The notes: generated by a model not told the origin, from the sequence alone. A stretch of 64,000 nt of DNA from CAVPCZ01 sp963702445 (GCA_963702445.1 CAVPCZ010000009.1:883127-947126), one strand, 5' to 3'; counted from the first letter of the stretch, positions 8,572 through 18,180 are shown. Translations and numbers: made by a program.

Positions 8572-10908
8572 ATGGCCACAGTTCAGCAATCGCTTTCCCA
8601 GCTCACAGCGATCGACCGGTCACCGTCCGGTCCCCGCGTCGAGACGACTGTCGCCCAGGAACTGCGCGAAACGGCGGCCACGCGTGCCGCTCTTCGGACG
8701 AGTCCGGGGATCACGAGTGCGCCCGGATCCATCCGCATCGCCGTGCTCAGCGACCCGGCACAGGTCCGATCACTTCATCCTGCGCTTGAGAAACACCCCC
8801 ACTGGATGATGTTCCGCATTCGTGAGAACAGCCGGGCGGAGCTCTGCGCGTCGCATACGCACCTGCTCTACCAGCTCTGGACGCTGGTGGCCGGAGAGTG
8901 GGCCGGCATGGACGCGGCGGCCTTCAGGGAAGGGAAGATCATAACGCCGACATTCAAAGATATGCGTCCTGTCTACGATATTTTCCTGACGCAGGTGGCC
9001 CGGACAGTGCGTCTCTTCGACCGCGAAGAGCACTTCCGGACTCTCGCCCGGCTCGGCTCCTCCTACGCCGAAGTGAACGGCCTGGCCTTTCCTGTGCCGA
9101 TCGAAACCGGTCCCAGAGGGGAGCTGCTCCACCGGTTCTACACCTATTGCCCGGCACTCGACCAGTTTGTCACCAGCCGGCTGAACAAGGGGATCTACGA
9201 TAACGATTACCTGCAGGCAAATCTCAACAACCTGAAGACCAACGCCGAACTGGCGGAGAAGTACGGCCTCCGGCCGGGTATCGTCTGCTTTGAACCCCGT
9301 TCCGTCCCCGATGAACTGCTCCAGCGATATCCGGTACTGCGCGGGGCACGCGTGGACCATCCCATGCGGAGTTTCCGTCCCCGCTTCAATCTCTCGGTTG
9401 CCCACCCGGTGGTTCTGGAGCACTACGCGGAAATGATGGAAAACCTGATGCACGAGGTTCCGCAGCTCAGCTATATGTCGATCTGGTCCAATGACAGCGG
9501 TGCGGGATTCGAGTACACCAATTCCCTGTACGTCGGCCGAAACGGGGGAGGGTATCTGGTGCGCGAGTGGCTTGCGGGCAAAGACATCGCCGCCGCTGCG
9601 GCGATCAATCTGGTCAGGTTCATGAAGACTCTCCGTGATGCGGGACGCAAGGTCAATCCGCGCTTCCGGACACTTATCCGCCTGGAACCGTTCTGGGAGG
9701 AACACGATCACATCTGGAAACAGCTGGAGGACGGCCTGGATGTGGAAGTTTCTTCACTTCTCACTAAAGGATGGGACCTGGCGTACAAACATCCAAAATA
9801 CGAGGAAGTCCCGCAGATTTTCGGTACGGCGCTGTTCAGCGAGTTCGAACAACGGGAACAGACGGTCATGAAGGACCTCGCGGGCAAGGGTTCAAAGGCG
9901 GACGTCTATTTCGTTCCCGGGATCCTCGGCAATCACGAACCGCTCATGGGTATCGCGTTCCCGCGGCTGGTGTTTCAGAAACTGAAGGAAATGGCCGGGC
10001 AGAACGTGGACACCGCGGCGTATCAGGGTGGTGCCACGCCCCCGTCGTTCGTGCCGTACAACATCAACCAGGAAGTGATGCGTGCATTCCAGTTTGACCG
10101 TGCGCTCGACCTGCCGGCGTTCCTTCGCCGCAAGGCGGCTGAATGGATCGGTGAAGATCTGGCCGATGACCTCGTGCGGCTCTGGAACCTCTCCGATGAA
10201 GCCTATACCTGCTTCCCGATCCCGATCTGGATCTATTCAGGCTGGAGCGTCTGGTATCGCCTCTTTATCCGTCCGATTGTGCCCAACATCGAGGCAATTC
10301 CCGAGCAGGACCGGACCTACTACGAGGATTTCCTTCTTGCCACAACGCACAACCGGACCCGCGTGGACTTCCGGTATGATGTCGGGTTTGACCTGATCGA
10401 ACCCCCGCGTGCGGCGCTGGCGGTCAGGCACATGGAGGAAGATCTCTTCCCGCTGATGCTGAAGGCGGTGGACCTCGCCCAATTGCTGGTGAAGCGCGCG
10501 ACCAACGAACAGGCGCGTCGCTGTGCCCAGGATCAACTCGACCGAACGACGGCGCTGCTCTGCTGGTACCGCACGGAGTGGGCGGTGACGGCATGGGTTG
10601 CGGGCGTGCATGGCTACCTCGGCAGTACGGACCCGAAGGTCCGTCAGGAATGCCGCGCCCTCCTCAAGAGGATGGTCACCCAGGAAATCCAGAACACGAA
10701 GGATCTGCTCCATCTCTGGGAAACGTCCACCACAAACTGGATGGTGATCTCTGAAGTCGGCGAGACCACATTCATCTACTACAAGAATCTGGGAGAGCTC
10801 CTGAAAAAGAAGATCGCGCTGATGAGCGGCCATGAGAACGACGAGCCGTATGTCGATCCGAACTTCCAGTGGCGCGTGCCGGGTTTCACCGCGGAGATCA
10901 CGAAATAA
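8572..10908 (+). CDS. Uncharacterised 778-aa enzyme, possibly a GH67/GH115-like TIM-barrel glycosidase
   Basis: A large soluble protein with no signal peptide, well preceded by AAAGG before ATG 8572. I do not recognise a named family with confidence. The middle (residues about 170-480) alternates beta strands and helices in a TIM-barrel manner, with acidic residues at strand ends (YMSIWSNDSGAGFEY, LIRLEPFWEEHDH). It continues into a helical domain with EWIGEDLADDLVRLWNLSDEA, reminiscent of the C-terminal helical domains of alpha-glucuronidases (GH67/GH115) and some GH20-like enzymes. An aromatic cluster (WIYSGWSVWYRLF) could line a sugar site. Placement between the aldolase/kinase pair and glycerate kinase suggests an intracellular glycosidase or related sugar enzyme. 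Function is an inference. Confidence 0.6.
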   Translation: MATVQQSLSQLTAIDRSPSGPRVETTVAQELRETAATRAALRTSPGITSAPGSIRIAVLSDPAQVRSLHPALEKHPHWMMFRIRENSRAELCASHTHLLYQLWTLVAGEWAGMDAAAFREGKIITPTFKDMRPVYDIFLTQVARTVRLFDREEHFRTLARLGSSYAEVNGLAFPVPIETGPRGELLHRFYTYCPALDQFVTSRLNKGIYDNDYLQANLNNLKTNAELAEKYGLRPGIVCFEPRSVPDELLQRYPVLRGARVDHPMRSFRPRFNLSVAHPVVLEHYAEMMENLMHEVPQLSYMSIWSNDSGAGFEYTNSLYVGRNGGGYLVREWLAGKDIAAAAAINLVRFMKTLRDAGRKVNPRFRTLIRLEPFWEEHDHIWKQLEDGLDVEVSSLLTKGWDLAYKHPKYEEVPQIFGTALFSEFEQREQTVMKDLAGKGSKADVYFVPGILGNHEPLMGIAFPRLVFQKLKEMAGQNVDTAAYQGGATPPSFVPYNINQEVMRAFQFDRALDLPAFLRRKAAEWIGEDLADDLVRLWNLSDEAYTCFPIPIWIYSGWSVWYRLFIRPIVPNIEAIPEQDRTYYEDFLLATTHNRTRVDFRYDVGFDLIEPPRAALAVRHMEEDLFPLMLKAVDLAQLLVKRATNEQARRCAQDQLDRTTALLCWYRTEWAVTAWVAGVHGYLGSTDPKVRQECRALLKRMVTQEIQNTKDLLHLWETSTTNWMVISEVGETTFIYYKNLGELLKKKIALMSGHENDEPYVDPNFQWRVPGFTAEITK

Positions 10909-10922
10909 CCACTCCCCGTCCC

Positions 10923-12083
10923 GTGACCGTACTCGTGGCGCCCGATTCCTTCAAGGGATCCATGAGCGCCAGTGATGCCGCGGCCGCCATCGGGAAGGGC
11001 GTGCAGGATGTGTTCCCCGGCGCCCGGGTGATACTTCATCCTGTCTCCGATGGCGGTGAAGGGCTGGTGGATGTTCTCGTTCCTGCCCTGGAGGGGAGCT
11101 TTGTGCTCACGGACGTCTCCGGCCCGCTGCCGGGCAGTGTCGTCCATGCACGATGGGGTCTCAGTAGTGACCGCTCGATGGCGGTGATGGAGATGGCGCA
11201 GGCGGCGGGACTCGGGCTGGTCCCGGAAGACCGGCGGGATCCGAAAGTGACCACGACGTTCGGAGTCGGTGAGTTGGTCCGTGCGGCACTGGATAGCGGG
11301 GCACGCTCCATTCTCCTCGGCATCGGGGGAAGCGCCACGAACGACGGCGGGGCCGGCATGGCACAGGCCCTCGGCGCGCGGTTTCTGGACCGTGCCGGAC
11401 GTGAACTGGCGGCGGGCGGGGCGGCCCTGCAGAATATGGATGCCATGGATCTGTCGGGACTCGACCCGCGCCTCCGTGCCACAAGCATCACGGTGGCCTG
11501 CGACGTGCGGAACCCGCTCACGGGCCCCACGGGCGCTTCCGCGGTGTATGGGCCCCAGAAGGGGGCCACTGCGGCCGATATCGCCGTGCTGGATTCCGCG
11601 CTCGCACATTATCGCGACATAATCCTGAATGTGTGCGGTGTGGATGTGCAGGCTATTCCGGGTTCGGGTGCCGCGGGCGGCCTGGGGGCCGCGCTGGTGG
11701 CATTCTGCGGTGCCCGCCTGCAATCCGGTATTGATGTGGTCCTGGAGTCCACGGGGTTTGATCGCCTTCTTGCAGGGGTGGATCTCGTGATCACGGGCGA
11801 AGGCCGGATGGACGAGCAAACCCTGTACGGCAAAGCCCTTGCCGGTATCCTGCAGCATGCCGGAAAGCAACGGGTGCCCGTCGCGGCCATCGTCGGCTCA
11901 CTCGGGGCGCCCCGCGAAATGCTGATCGGCCCGAAGGCGTTTTGTGCAATCGAAGTGCTCGTGTCCGACACGGTAACAACCGCGGACGCGATGGGTAATG
12001 CGCCGGAGCATCTCCGGCGTGCAGCCTCAACCCTGGTGCGCATCCTGTCACACCGGGGAATATTCCCTCAAACGGCAGACTGA
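10923..12083 (+). CDS. Glycerate 2-kinase (GarK/GlxK family)
   Basis: A 386-aa glycerate kinase. The N-terminus VTVLVAPDSFKGSMSA is the family signature, followed by SDGGEGLVDVL, GIGGSATNDGGAGMAQALG, the GPTGASAVYGPQKGA loop, and the C-terminal DLVITGEGRMDEQT and KALAGI segments. It phosphorylates D-glycerate to 2-phosphoglycerate, feeding lower glycolysis. I chose the GTG at 10923, because homology begins exactly there and the upstream in-frame region overlaps the preceding gene. No strong Shine-Dalgarno is visible, consistent with translation following the previous gene 14 bases upstream. Its presence implies that the pathway yields glycerate, for example from tartronate semialdehyde released by aldol cleavage of a sugar acid. 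Confidence 0.9.
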   Translation: MTVLVAPDSFKGSMSASDAAAAIGKGVQDVFPGARVILHPVSDGGEGLVDVLVPALEGSFVLTDVSGPLPGSVVHARWGLSSDRSMAVMEMAQAAGLGLVPEDRRDPKVTTTFGVGELVRAALDSGARSILLGIGGSATNDGGAGMAQALGARFLDRAGRELAAGGAALQNMDAMDLSGLDPRLRATSITVACDVRNPLTGPTGASAVYGPQKGATAADIAVLDSALAHYRDIILNVCGVDVQAIPGSGAAGGLGAALVAFCGARLQSGIDVVLESTGFDRLLAGVDLVITGEGRMDEQTLYGKALAGILQHAGKQRVPVAAIVGSLGAPREMLIGPKAFCAIEVLVSDTVTTADAMGNAPEHLRRAASTLVRILSHRGIFPQTAD

Positions 12084-12087
12084 ACCC

Positions 12088-13893
12088 ATGATCTCAGAAA
12101 TCAAAACCGTGAACCTGCTGGACCTTGCCGTCATTGTCGGCTATCTCCTCATGCTCACCGGCGTGGGGATCTACCTCACCCGGTTCAACAAAACCGCCGA
12201 CGATTTCTTCAAGGGCGGGGGAAAGATCCCATGGTGGATCTCCGGACTCTCGACCTTCGTCGCGGGCTTTTCCGCCTTCATGTTTGTTGCGGCCGCCGGA
12301 TATACCTACAAGAACGGAGCCGGTGCAATCGTCCTCTTTACTTCCGCGGCGTGGGGGTATGGCCTGGGATATCTGATATACGCGACTCTCTGGCGCCGGT
12401 CCCGCCTGGCTTCGCCAATGGAATTCCTGACCCGGCGGTTTTCGCAGCGCACGACGTACTACTACACACTCCTTTCCATCGTCCCGGCCATCATGGGGCT
12501 CGGCCTGGGTATCTACATCCTCTGCATCTTCATCGCCTCCGCGCTCGGCATCATGTCGCTGACAGTCAACCTGGGTTTTTTCCAGCTGACCGGGCTGGAG
12601 CTGTCCATGATCGTGACGGGTCTGGTGATGCTGGTGTACACAAGCGCAGGCGGACTCTGGGCCGTGGTGATCACGGATTCGCTTCAGTTCTTCATCATCC
12701 TGGTTGTGAGCCTGTTGATTTTTCCCCTCTCGTTTATGGCGCTGGGAGGGGATGGCGGCATCATGCACGGCTTCCACCGCCTCCTCGCGGAGGCACCACC
12801 CGGCTATCTGAGTCTGAACGATGTGTTCACCCGTCCCGCGTTCTACATCGCCTACCTCGTGAGCACATTCATCGGATACAACGCCGCGTGGCACATTGGA
12901 CAACGGTACTACAGTGTTCCGACGGAACGCGATGCGCGCAAGATGGCAATGCTCTGCGCCGTGCTCAGCCTGATCCTTCCTTTTCTCTGGATCGCCCCCA
13001 CAATGGTCGCCCGCATCCTGTGGCCGTCCATCGGAACGCTCTGGCCGCAACTGGCAGAGCCCGCCGAGGCTTCATTCGTGACGCTCGCACTGACGCTCCT
13101 GCCCAACGGTCTCATCGGGTTGACGATCTCGGCGATCCTTGCGGCGACGATGACATCAATCGATACCCAGCTCAACTACCTTGCCTCCATCCTGGTACGC
13201 GATGTCTACGTCCGGGTCAAAACCGAGGGCTTCCACGCGGCGCCCGGGGAACGTGAACAACTTCTCATGGGCCGCATCACGGCATTCAGCCTGGGTATCC
13301 TTGCGATCATCACGGCCATCATTGTGCAGCGTTCGAAGGGAGTCTTTGATTTTGCGCTTATGTACTACTCCTGGTTTGCCCCCTCCATGCTGATGCCGGT
13401 GATGCTGGGATTCCTGATAAAGAAGACGCCGTCCTGGTCCGCGATGGCATCCGCCACGGCCGGACTGGTGGTGGTGATGATCACGAATGTCTTCATCGAT
13501 GTGACGCCCTATCAATACGAAGTGAACATTTTCGGCGGTGTGGGTATTGCCACGCTGGTCTTCTTCCTTTCGAGGCTTTTCGGAGAAACCGATGCGACGA
13601 CCCCGGAACGACAGGCCCGCTTCGCGGCGGACCTGGCAAACCCGGTGCATGATGAGGGCCTCGGCTGGGGAGCCAATGCCCTCTCTTCCTACAGAATCGT
13701 CGGCCTGCTTACCGCGGCGATCGGGATCACCGTGATCGGCCTGGCTCTTGTTCCAACGACGGCGCAGGTACGCTACCTGACTATTGCCCTTGGCCTCGGG
13801 ACGGCCGGGCTCGGAGGCCTGATGGTCTGGTTCTTCCACCGGGAGTCTGACAAACAGAGATTGAAGGCGGAACACAAGGGAGATGTGCAATGA
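12088..13893 (+). CDS. Sodium:solute symporter (SSS family)
   Basis: A 601-aa integral membrane transporter with about 13-14 hydrophobic segments. It starts at the ATG at 12088, where homology begins (DLAVIVGYLLMLTGVGIYL as TM1). FFKGGGKIPWWISGLSTFVAGFSAF is the classic first-repeat SSS segment with the sodium-site serine and threonine residues, and TSAGGLWAVVITDSLQF follows later. It would import a sugar, uronate or oligosaccharide across the inner membrane using the sodium gradient. It starts five bases after the glycerate-kinase stop and overlaps the nitrilase gene by four bases (ATGA). It is the only transporter in the operon, so it probably carries the unsaturated uronyl mono- or oligosaccharide product. 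That substrate is inferred from context. Confidence 0.9.
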   Translation: MISEIKTVNLLDLAVIVGYLLMLTGVGIYLTRFNKTADDFFKGGGKIPWWISGLSTFVAGFSAFMFVAAAGYTYKNGAGAIVLFTSAAWGYGLGYLIYATLWRRSRLASPMEFLTRRFSQRTTYYYTLLSIVPAIMGLGLGIYILCIFIASALGIMSLTVNLGFFQLTGLELSMIVTGLVMLVYTSAGGLWAVVITDSLQFFIILVVSLLIFPLSFMALGGDGGIMHGFHRLLAEAPPGYLSLNDVFTRPAFYIAYLVSTFIGYNAAWHIGQRYYSVPTERDARKMAMLCAVLSLILPFLWIAPTMVARILWPSIGTLWPQLAEPAEASFVTLALTLLPNGLIGLTISAILAATMTSIDTQLNYLASILVRDVYVRVKTEGFHAAPGEREQLLMGRITAFSLGILAIITAIIVQRSKGVFDFALMYYSWFAPSMLMPVMLGFLIKKTPSWSAMASATAGLVVVMITNVFIDVTPYQYEVNIFGGVGIATLVFFLSRLFGETDATTPERQARFAADLANPVHDEGLGWGANALSSYRIVGLLTAAIGITVIGLALVPTTAQVRYLTIALGLGTAGLGGLMVWFFHRESDKQRLKAEHKGDVQ

Positions 13894-14801
13894 GCAGGAA
13901 GGTACGCGTGAGCGCAGTTCAGCTGCCCGCCATTGTCGAAGGAAAGGGATTTGCCGGGAAACAGAGGCGAAACCGGAGAGAGATACTTGCGGCACTCAGG
14001 ACGGCGGGGGAAAGAGCATCGGATCTCGTGCTGTTCGGCGAGTACTGCAATTTGCACCATCGTACCTGGTCCGCAAACACACGGGAATATGTCGCCGATC
14101 CCGTGCCGGGCCCGCTCACACGTTCGGTCGGCGCCCTGGCGCGACGTTTCAGGATGAATGTCGCCCTCCCTGTTTTCGGAACCTGGAAAGGGGAATTGTC
14201 CAGTCATGTGGTCCTGTTCAACCGTACCGGAGCGATCATTGACTGCTATCAGAAGTCCCATCCCACCGAACCCGAGCAGCTCATGGGAATCCGGCCGGGC
14301 AGGGCAATTCCGGTGTTCACACTCGACTGTGTTCGGCTGGGCATCATGACCTGTATGGATATCGAGTATCCGGAAGTCGCGCAGGTGTTGATGTTGCGCG
14401 GGGCGGAAATGCTCTTCTTTCCCCATGTCCAGGGAACCTGGGGTGAAGTGGATTGGGAAATCCGTTACCGCGCACGGGCCGTCGACACCGGCCTCCCCGT
14501 GGTTTCCGCGTGCTACGGATTTCCTGAAGGCGGATGGAGCCCCGGCAAGGCGATCGGCCGTACGAGCATCATCGGACGTGACGGCCTGGTCCTCGCCGAC
14601 CTCGGGCGCCGCATCGGCATCCTGACCATGGATCTGGACCTGAAACCGGGCAGGATCACACAGTTCTTTTTCAACGAAGCGTACGACCGCACGACGGCGG
14701 TTATGGCCTCCCGCCGGCCGGAGTTGTACTATGACCTGGTTGATCCGCGGCCGAAGGAGCTTGCACTCAAGCGCATCCGATCGTACAAGAAAGGAAAGTA
14801 A
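13890..14801 (+). CDS. Carbon-nitrogen hydrolase (nitrilase superfamily)
   Basis: A 303-aa C-N hydrolase with the complete Glu-Lys-Cys triad: E51 in VLFGEYCN, K122 in CYQKSHP, and C155 in GIMTCMDIEYPE. A second conserved glutamate lies in WEIRYRARAVDTG. Such enzymes hydrolyse amides, carbamoyl groups or nitriles. In a glycan operon it may remove an amide or carbamoyl substituent, or process a nitrogen-containing product. The start codon is fused with the symporter stop (ATGA), indicating coupling. The 264-aa SDR follows one base after its stop. The exact substrate is not predictable, but the family call is secure. Confidence 0.88.
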   Translation: MSRKVRVSAVQLPAIVEGKGFAGKQRRNRREILAALRTAGERASDLVLFGEYCNLHHRTWSANTREYVADPVPGPLTRSVGALARRFRMNVALPVFGTWKGELSSHVVLFNRTGAIIDCYQKSHPTEPEQLMGIRPGRAIPVFTLDCVRLGIMTCMDIEYPEVAQVLMLRGAEMLFFPHVQGTWGEVDWEIRYRARAVDTGLPVVSACYGFPEGGWSPGKAIGRTSIIGRDGLVLADLGRRIGILTMDLDLKPGRITQFFFNEAYDRTTAVMASRRPELYYDLVDPRPKELALKRIRSYKKGK

Positions 14802-14802
14802 C

Positions 14803-15597
14803 ATGGCAGAGAATACGCCGGTCGCCATCGTGACAGGAGGCAGTCGCGGCCTTGGGCGGGGTATCGCCGTCCGCCTGGCCGAACTCGGTTTTTCCATCAT
14901 ACTGAACTACGCGGGCAATGCCGCCGCCGCCGCCGAGACGGTTGATCTCTGCCGCTCGCGGCAATCGCAGCTGGATCAGCGTTTCATCCCCTTCCAGGCG
15001 GATATGGCGGTTCAGGATCAACGGCTCCGGCTGGTCGAGCAGACCCTGGATGCGCTTGGCCGCATCGATGTGCTGGTGAACAACGCGGGCATTGGCCCCC
15101 AGGTGCGGGCCGATGTCACAGAAACCACGGTGGAATCGTTCAACCACGTGCTCCGCGTGAATCTGGAAGGGCCCTTCTTCCTCACACAGGCCGTCGTCCG
15201 CTACTGGCTGAGCCGGCAACCCGACGCCATCCTCCCTCACGGGTTCAGCGTTGTCAATGTTTCCTCGATCTCCGCGGACACGGCCTCGCTCAACCGGGGA
15301 GAGTACTGCATTTCGAAGGCCGGACTCGCGATGGTCACACAGCTCTGGGCCGTCCGGCTTGCATCGTCCCGGATCCATGTCTTTGAACTCCGTCCCGGTG
15401 TCATGGCCACAGACATGACAAGCGGCGTGAAAGAGAAATATGACCGCATGATGGGAGAAGGACTCGTGCCTCAGAACCGCTGGGGTCAACCCGACGACGT
15501 CGGCAAAGCAGTTGCGGCCCTCGTCAGCGGGTCTTTTCCCTATTCCACCGGCGAAGTCATCTACCTGGACGGAGGCATGCACCTCCGCCGCCTGTAA
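14803..15597 (+). CDS. Short-chain dehydrogenase/reductase (FabG/KduD-like)
   Basis: A 264-aa classical SDR. It has the nucleotide-binding TGGSRGLGRG at residues 11-20, the NNAG motif at 93-96, catalytic serine in VSSIS, and the YxxxK pair Y168/K172 in EYCISKAG. The C-terminal SGSFPYSTGEVIYLDGGM is typical of the family. I chose ATG 14803, which follows aaggaaag. In uronate catabolism an SDR such as KduD reduces 2,5-diketo-3-deoxygluconate to 2-keto-3-deoxygluconate, so that is the most attractive role given the lyase and GH88-like enzyme in this operon. The sequence itself only proves an NAD(P)-dependent SDR. Confidence 0.88.
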   Translation: MAENTPVAIVTGGSRGLGRGIAVRLAELGFSIILNYAGNAAAAAETVDLCRSRQSQLDQRFIPFQADMAVQDQRLRLVEQTLDALGRIDVLVNNAGIGPQVRADVTETTVESFNHVLRVNLEGPFFLTQAVVRYWLSRQPDAILPHGFSVVNVSSISADTASLNRGEYCISKAGLAMVTQLWAVRLASSRIHVFELRPGVMATDMTSGVKEKYDRMMGEGLVPQNRWGQPDDVGKAVAALVSGSFPYSTGEVIYLDGGMHLRRL

Positions 15598-15683
15598 CTG
15601 CCGCCGGGAAACGGGACCTCTTCGTTGCCAGGGCCCGTTGCCGAGCCGGGGCATAATCCCATCACCTAAACTACTCCGCACCC

Positions 15684-17057
15684 ATGATGCACATCGATAA
15701 TACCCTGACACCTTCCGTCCTGCAGCCACAACTCGTCCGGCTGTTCGAGCTTTCGGCAAAGAAGATCCAACTGCTTCAGCGTGTATGGGAGCCGTCTCGC
15801 GGCACACCCGTGTTTACGGTGAACGGTTCGTATACGTCGCGGGGGTGGACGGAATGGACCCAGGGATTCCAGTTTGGATCCGCCATCCTGCAATTCGATG
15901 CCGCCGGCGGCACCGAGTATCTCGAGATCGGACGAAAAGCCACGCTTGCACACATGGCGACCCACGTCAGCCATATCGGCGTGCACGACCACGGGTTCAA
16001 CAACATCAGCACATACGGCAATCTGCTGCGCCTGATGCACGAGGGCAGAATTCCCGAAAATCCTTGGGAACGTTCTTTCTACGAACTGGCCCTCAAAGTG
16101 AGCGGAGCAATCCAGGCGGCACGCTGGACGGATATCGGGGGGGGGAGAGGGTATATCTACTCGTTCAACGGTCCGCATAGCCTGTTCGCCGATACGATAC
16201 GATCTCTCAGAGTTCTCGCTGTTGCGCACCGGTTGGGCCATGTATTGATGGGGGAAAAGGATCGGAAGATCTCGCTGCTGGAACGCCTCCTCCGGCACGC
16301 AGAGACAACCTCGATGTACAATGTCTACTTCGGGGAGGGCAGGGACGCGTATGATGTGCGCGGACGCGTGGTGCATGAATCCATCTTCAACACCAATGAC
16401 GGATCGTTCCGGTGTCCGAGCAGCCAGCAGGGATACTCGCCGTTTACCACCTGGACGAGAGGGCTCGCATGGATACTCTGCGGATATGCGGAGCAGCTGG
16501 AGTTCCTCTCCGGACTTGAGGCGGCGGCGTTTCCTGCGGACAACCCGCGTGAAGAGGTCCTCCGGTCATTCCGCCGCACGGCTGAAGCGGTGGCCGATTT
16601 CTACATCGAACAGACACCGGTGGATGGGATTCCGTACTGGGATACCGGAGCGCCCGGGCTTGCACGCATGGGCGACTATCTCTCGCATGCGGCGGATCCG
16701 TTTAACGAGTACGAGCCGGTGGACAGTTCTTCGGCGGTCATCGCGGCCCAGGGCCTGCTGCGTCTGGGCATCTCTCTTCAGGCCGGCGGAGAAGAGAAGG
16801 CCGGAAGGCGTTATGTTCAGGCCGGACTCACGGTGCTGAAGAACGTCTTCTCAGAACCATACCTCTCGTTACGCGAAGACCACCAGGGCCTCATCCTTCA
16901 CTCGGTATACCATCGTCCGAATGGATGGGATTACGTGCCGCCCGGCAGAAAAATACCGTGTGGTGAAGCCACGATGTGGGGGGACTATCATGCGCGTGAG
17001 GCGGCGCTGATGGTTCTCCGGATGGCACAGGGAGGACCGTACTACAGGTTTTTCTAA
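15684..17057 (+). CDS. GH88/GH105-like unsaturated uronyl hydrolase
   Basis: A 457-aa alpha/alpha-barrel protein without signal peptide. Marks of the unsaturated glucuronyl hydrolase fold include VHDHGFNN near residue 100 (aspartate of the catalytic region), FTTWTRGLAWILCG near residue 258, DSSSAVIAAQGLLRLG near residue 350, and GEATMWGDYHAREA near the C-terminus, which corresponds to the GSSSxxWGDYYxxEA pattern of GH88. Enzymes of this group hydrate the 4,5-double bond of unsaturated uronates, releasing a 4-deoxy-5-keto-uronate and a sugar. That is the second step after a polysaccharide lyase, which the operon also encodes. Two consecutive ATG codons (15684, 15687) are possible starts. It is the last plus-strand gene before the convergent corrinoid cluster. 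Confidence 0.8.
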   Translation: MMHIDNTLTPSVLQPQLVRLFELSAKKIQLLQRVWEPSRGTPVFTVNGSYTSRGWTEWTQGFQFGSAILQFDAAGGTEYLEIGRKATLAHMATHVSHIGVHDHGFNNISTYGNLLRLMHEGRIPENPWERSFYELALKVSGAIQAARWTDIGGGRGYIYSFNGPHSLFADTIRSLRVLAVAHRLGHVLMGEKDRKISLLERLLRHAETTSMYNVYFGEGRDAYDVRGRVVHESIFNTNDGSFRCPSSQQGYSPFTTWTRGLAWILCGYAEQLEFLSGLEAAAFPADNPREEVLRSFRRTAEAVADFYIEQTPVDGIPYWDTGAPGLARMGDYLSHAADPFNEYEPVDSSSAVIAAQGLLRLGISLQAGGEEKAGRRYVQAGLTVLKNVFSEPYLSLREDHQGLILHSVYHRPNGWDYVPPGRKIPCGEATMWGDYHAREAALMVLRMAQGGPYYRFF

Positions 17058-17132
17058 CGCCACAATGACCCTTCCGGATGGGCCGGGCGAGGGCGTTGCG
17101 GTTGTGCCAGAGGCAGGATCAGAAGGGAACGC

Positions 17133-18113
17133 TCAGGTACACGCTCCAAAGAACGCGGCCAGATTGTCGAGTGGTGCCGCGGCCGGGATGTCGCATCCCG
17201 ATGAGATCACGAAGTTCTTATGGCCGGCCGTTGCCGCCAGCAATCCACGCGTTCTTTCCCCAACCTCGGCCGCGGAGGAGTTGACAAATATCTCCGAAGG
17301 GTCGAGATTTCCGCAAAGGACCACCTCCGCCGGGACCTTTTCCAGCGCTGCTGCGATGTCCATCGGCTTGCCGAAATGCAGGATGCGCGCACCTGTGGCC
17401 AGCTTGGCCTGCAGGTGGCCAAGACGCGCCGCGCAGTTGTGCAAAATCACCTGAAATTGCTCGTCGTCAACAGCCTCGATAATCTCACGAATATAGGGGG
17501 TCGAGAACTGCATCACCGAGGCGGGTGACATCAATCCGGCCGTTGGTTCAGCCATCACCACTCCGTGTGCTCCTGCGGCTTTGAACGCCAGGGCATAATC
17601 ACGCAGATAGTCTGTGACTTTGCGGAGCAACGCATGCATGACCTCCGGTTCGCCGGCTGTTTCTCCGAGCGCCTCGCTCACGCCGAACAGGCGTCCTGCC
17701 AGTGAAAACGGACCGATCATTCCTCCCAGCACGAGCGGACCCCGGACCTGATCCCGAAGGGCGCGGATGGTGTTCAGATAGACCGTTGTACGCTTCTTCC
17801 CGACTTGCGGGACCCGGAGACTGTTGACCGACTGCGCATCGGTCACCAGCCGGCCGGTGACGGTCGGCACTTCCCAGTCGGATACCAGGATTGTTGCGCC
17901 GAACTCCTCCGCCTCGACGCTCAGGTCCATGGCCGACATGACGAACGGCGTCTTGAACCTCTTATGAATGGCCAGTTGCGCGCTCACCTGATGGGTGGTG
18001 TCGGAGACCATGCGTGCGACTGTTGTGCCGGTGATTCCCGCACCCGGGAATGTGAGGACCGGCATAGCAAGGCGCTGTGGCGAGGCGAGGATGGTGTCGG
18101 TAAGTACTGCCAT
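17133..18113 (-). CDS. MtaA/CmuA-type corrinoid methyltransferase (URO-D superfamily)
   Basis: A 326-aa URO-D-fold methyltransferase of the MtaA/MtbA/CmuA type. The zinc-binding H-x-C pair is present (H225 and C227 in ILHNCAARLG) together with the third ligand C307 in ISSGCDIP, and the GNLDPSEIF segment lies between them. Such proteins move a methyl group between a corrinoid protein and a thiol or from a methyl donor to the corrinoid. It is the last gene of the minus-strand methyl-transfer cluster. A 139-bp gap rich in palindromes separates it from the upstream activator gene, so it may have a separate expression level. Coenzyme M use is unlikely in this bacterial setting, and its methyl donor or acceptor is unknown. 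Confidence 0.82.
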   Translation of the reverse strand: MAVLTDTILASPQRLAMPVLTFPGAGITGTTVARMVSDTTHQVSAQLAIHKRFKTPFVMSAMDLSVEAEEFGATILVSDWEVPTVTGRLVTDAQSVNSLRVPQVGKKRTTVYLNTIRALRDQVRGPLVLGGMIGPFSLAGRLFGVSEALGETAGEPEVMHALLRKVTDYLRDYALAFKAAGAHGVVMAEPTAGLMSPASVMQFSTPYIREIIEAVDDEQFQVILHNCAARLGHLQAKLATGARILHFGKPMDIAAALEKVPAEVVLCGNLDPSEIFVNSSAAEVGERTRGLLAATAGHKNFVISSGCDIPAAAPLDNLAAFFGACT

Positions 18114-18180
18114 TTTGGTTCATTCCTGTCAAAATTGCTGAATTGATCCGCTGACGCTCTTCCGAATCTTGTCGGCATCC

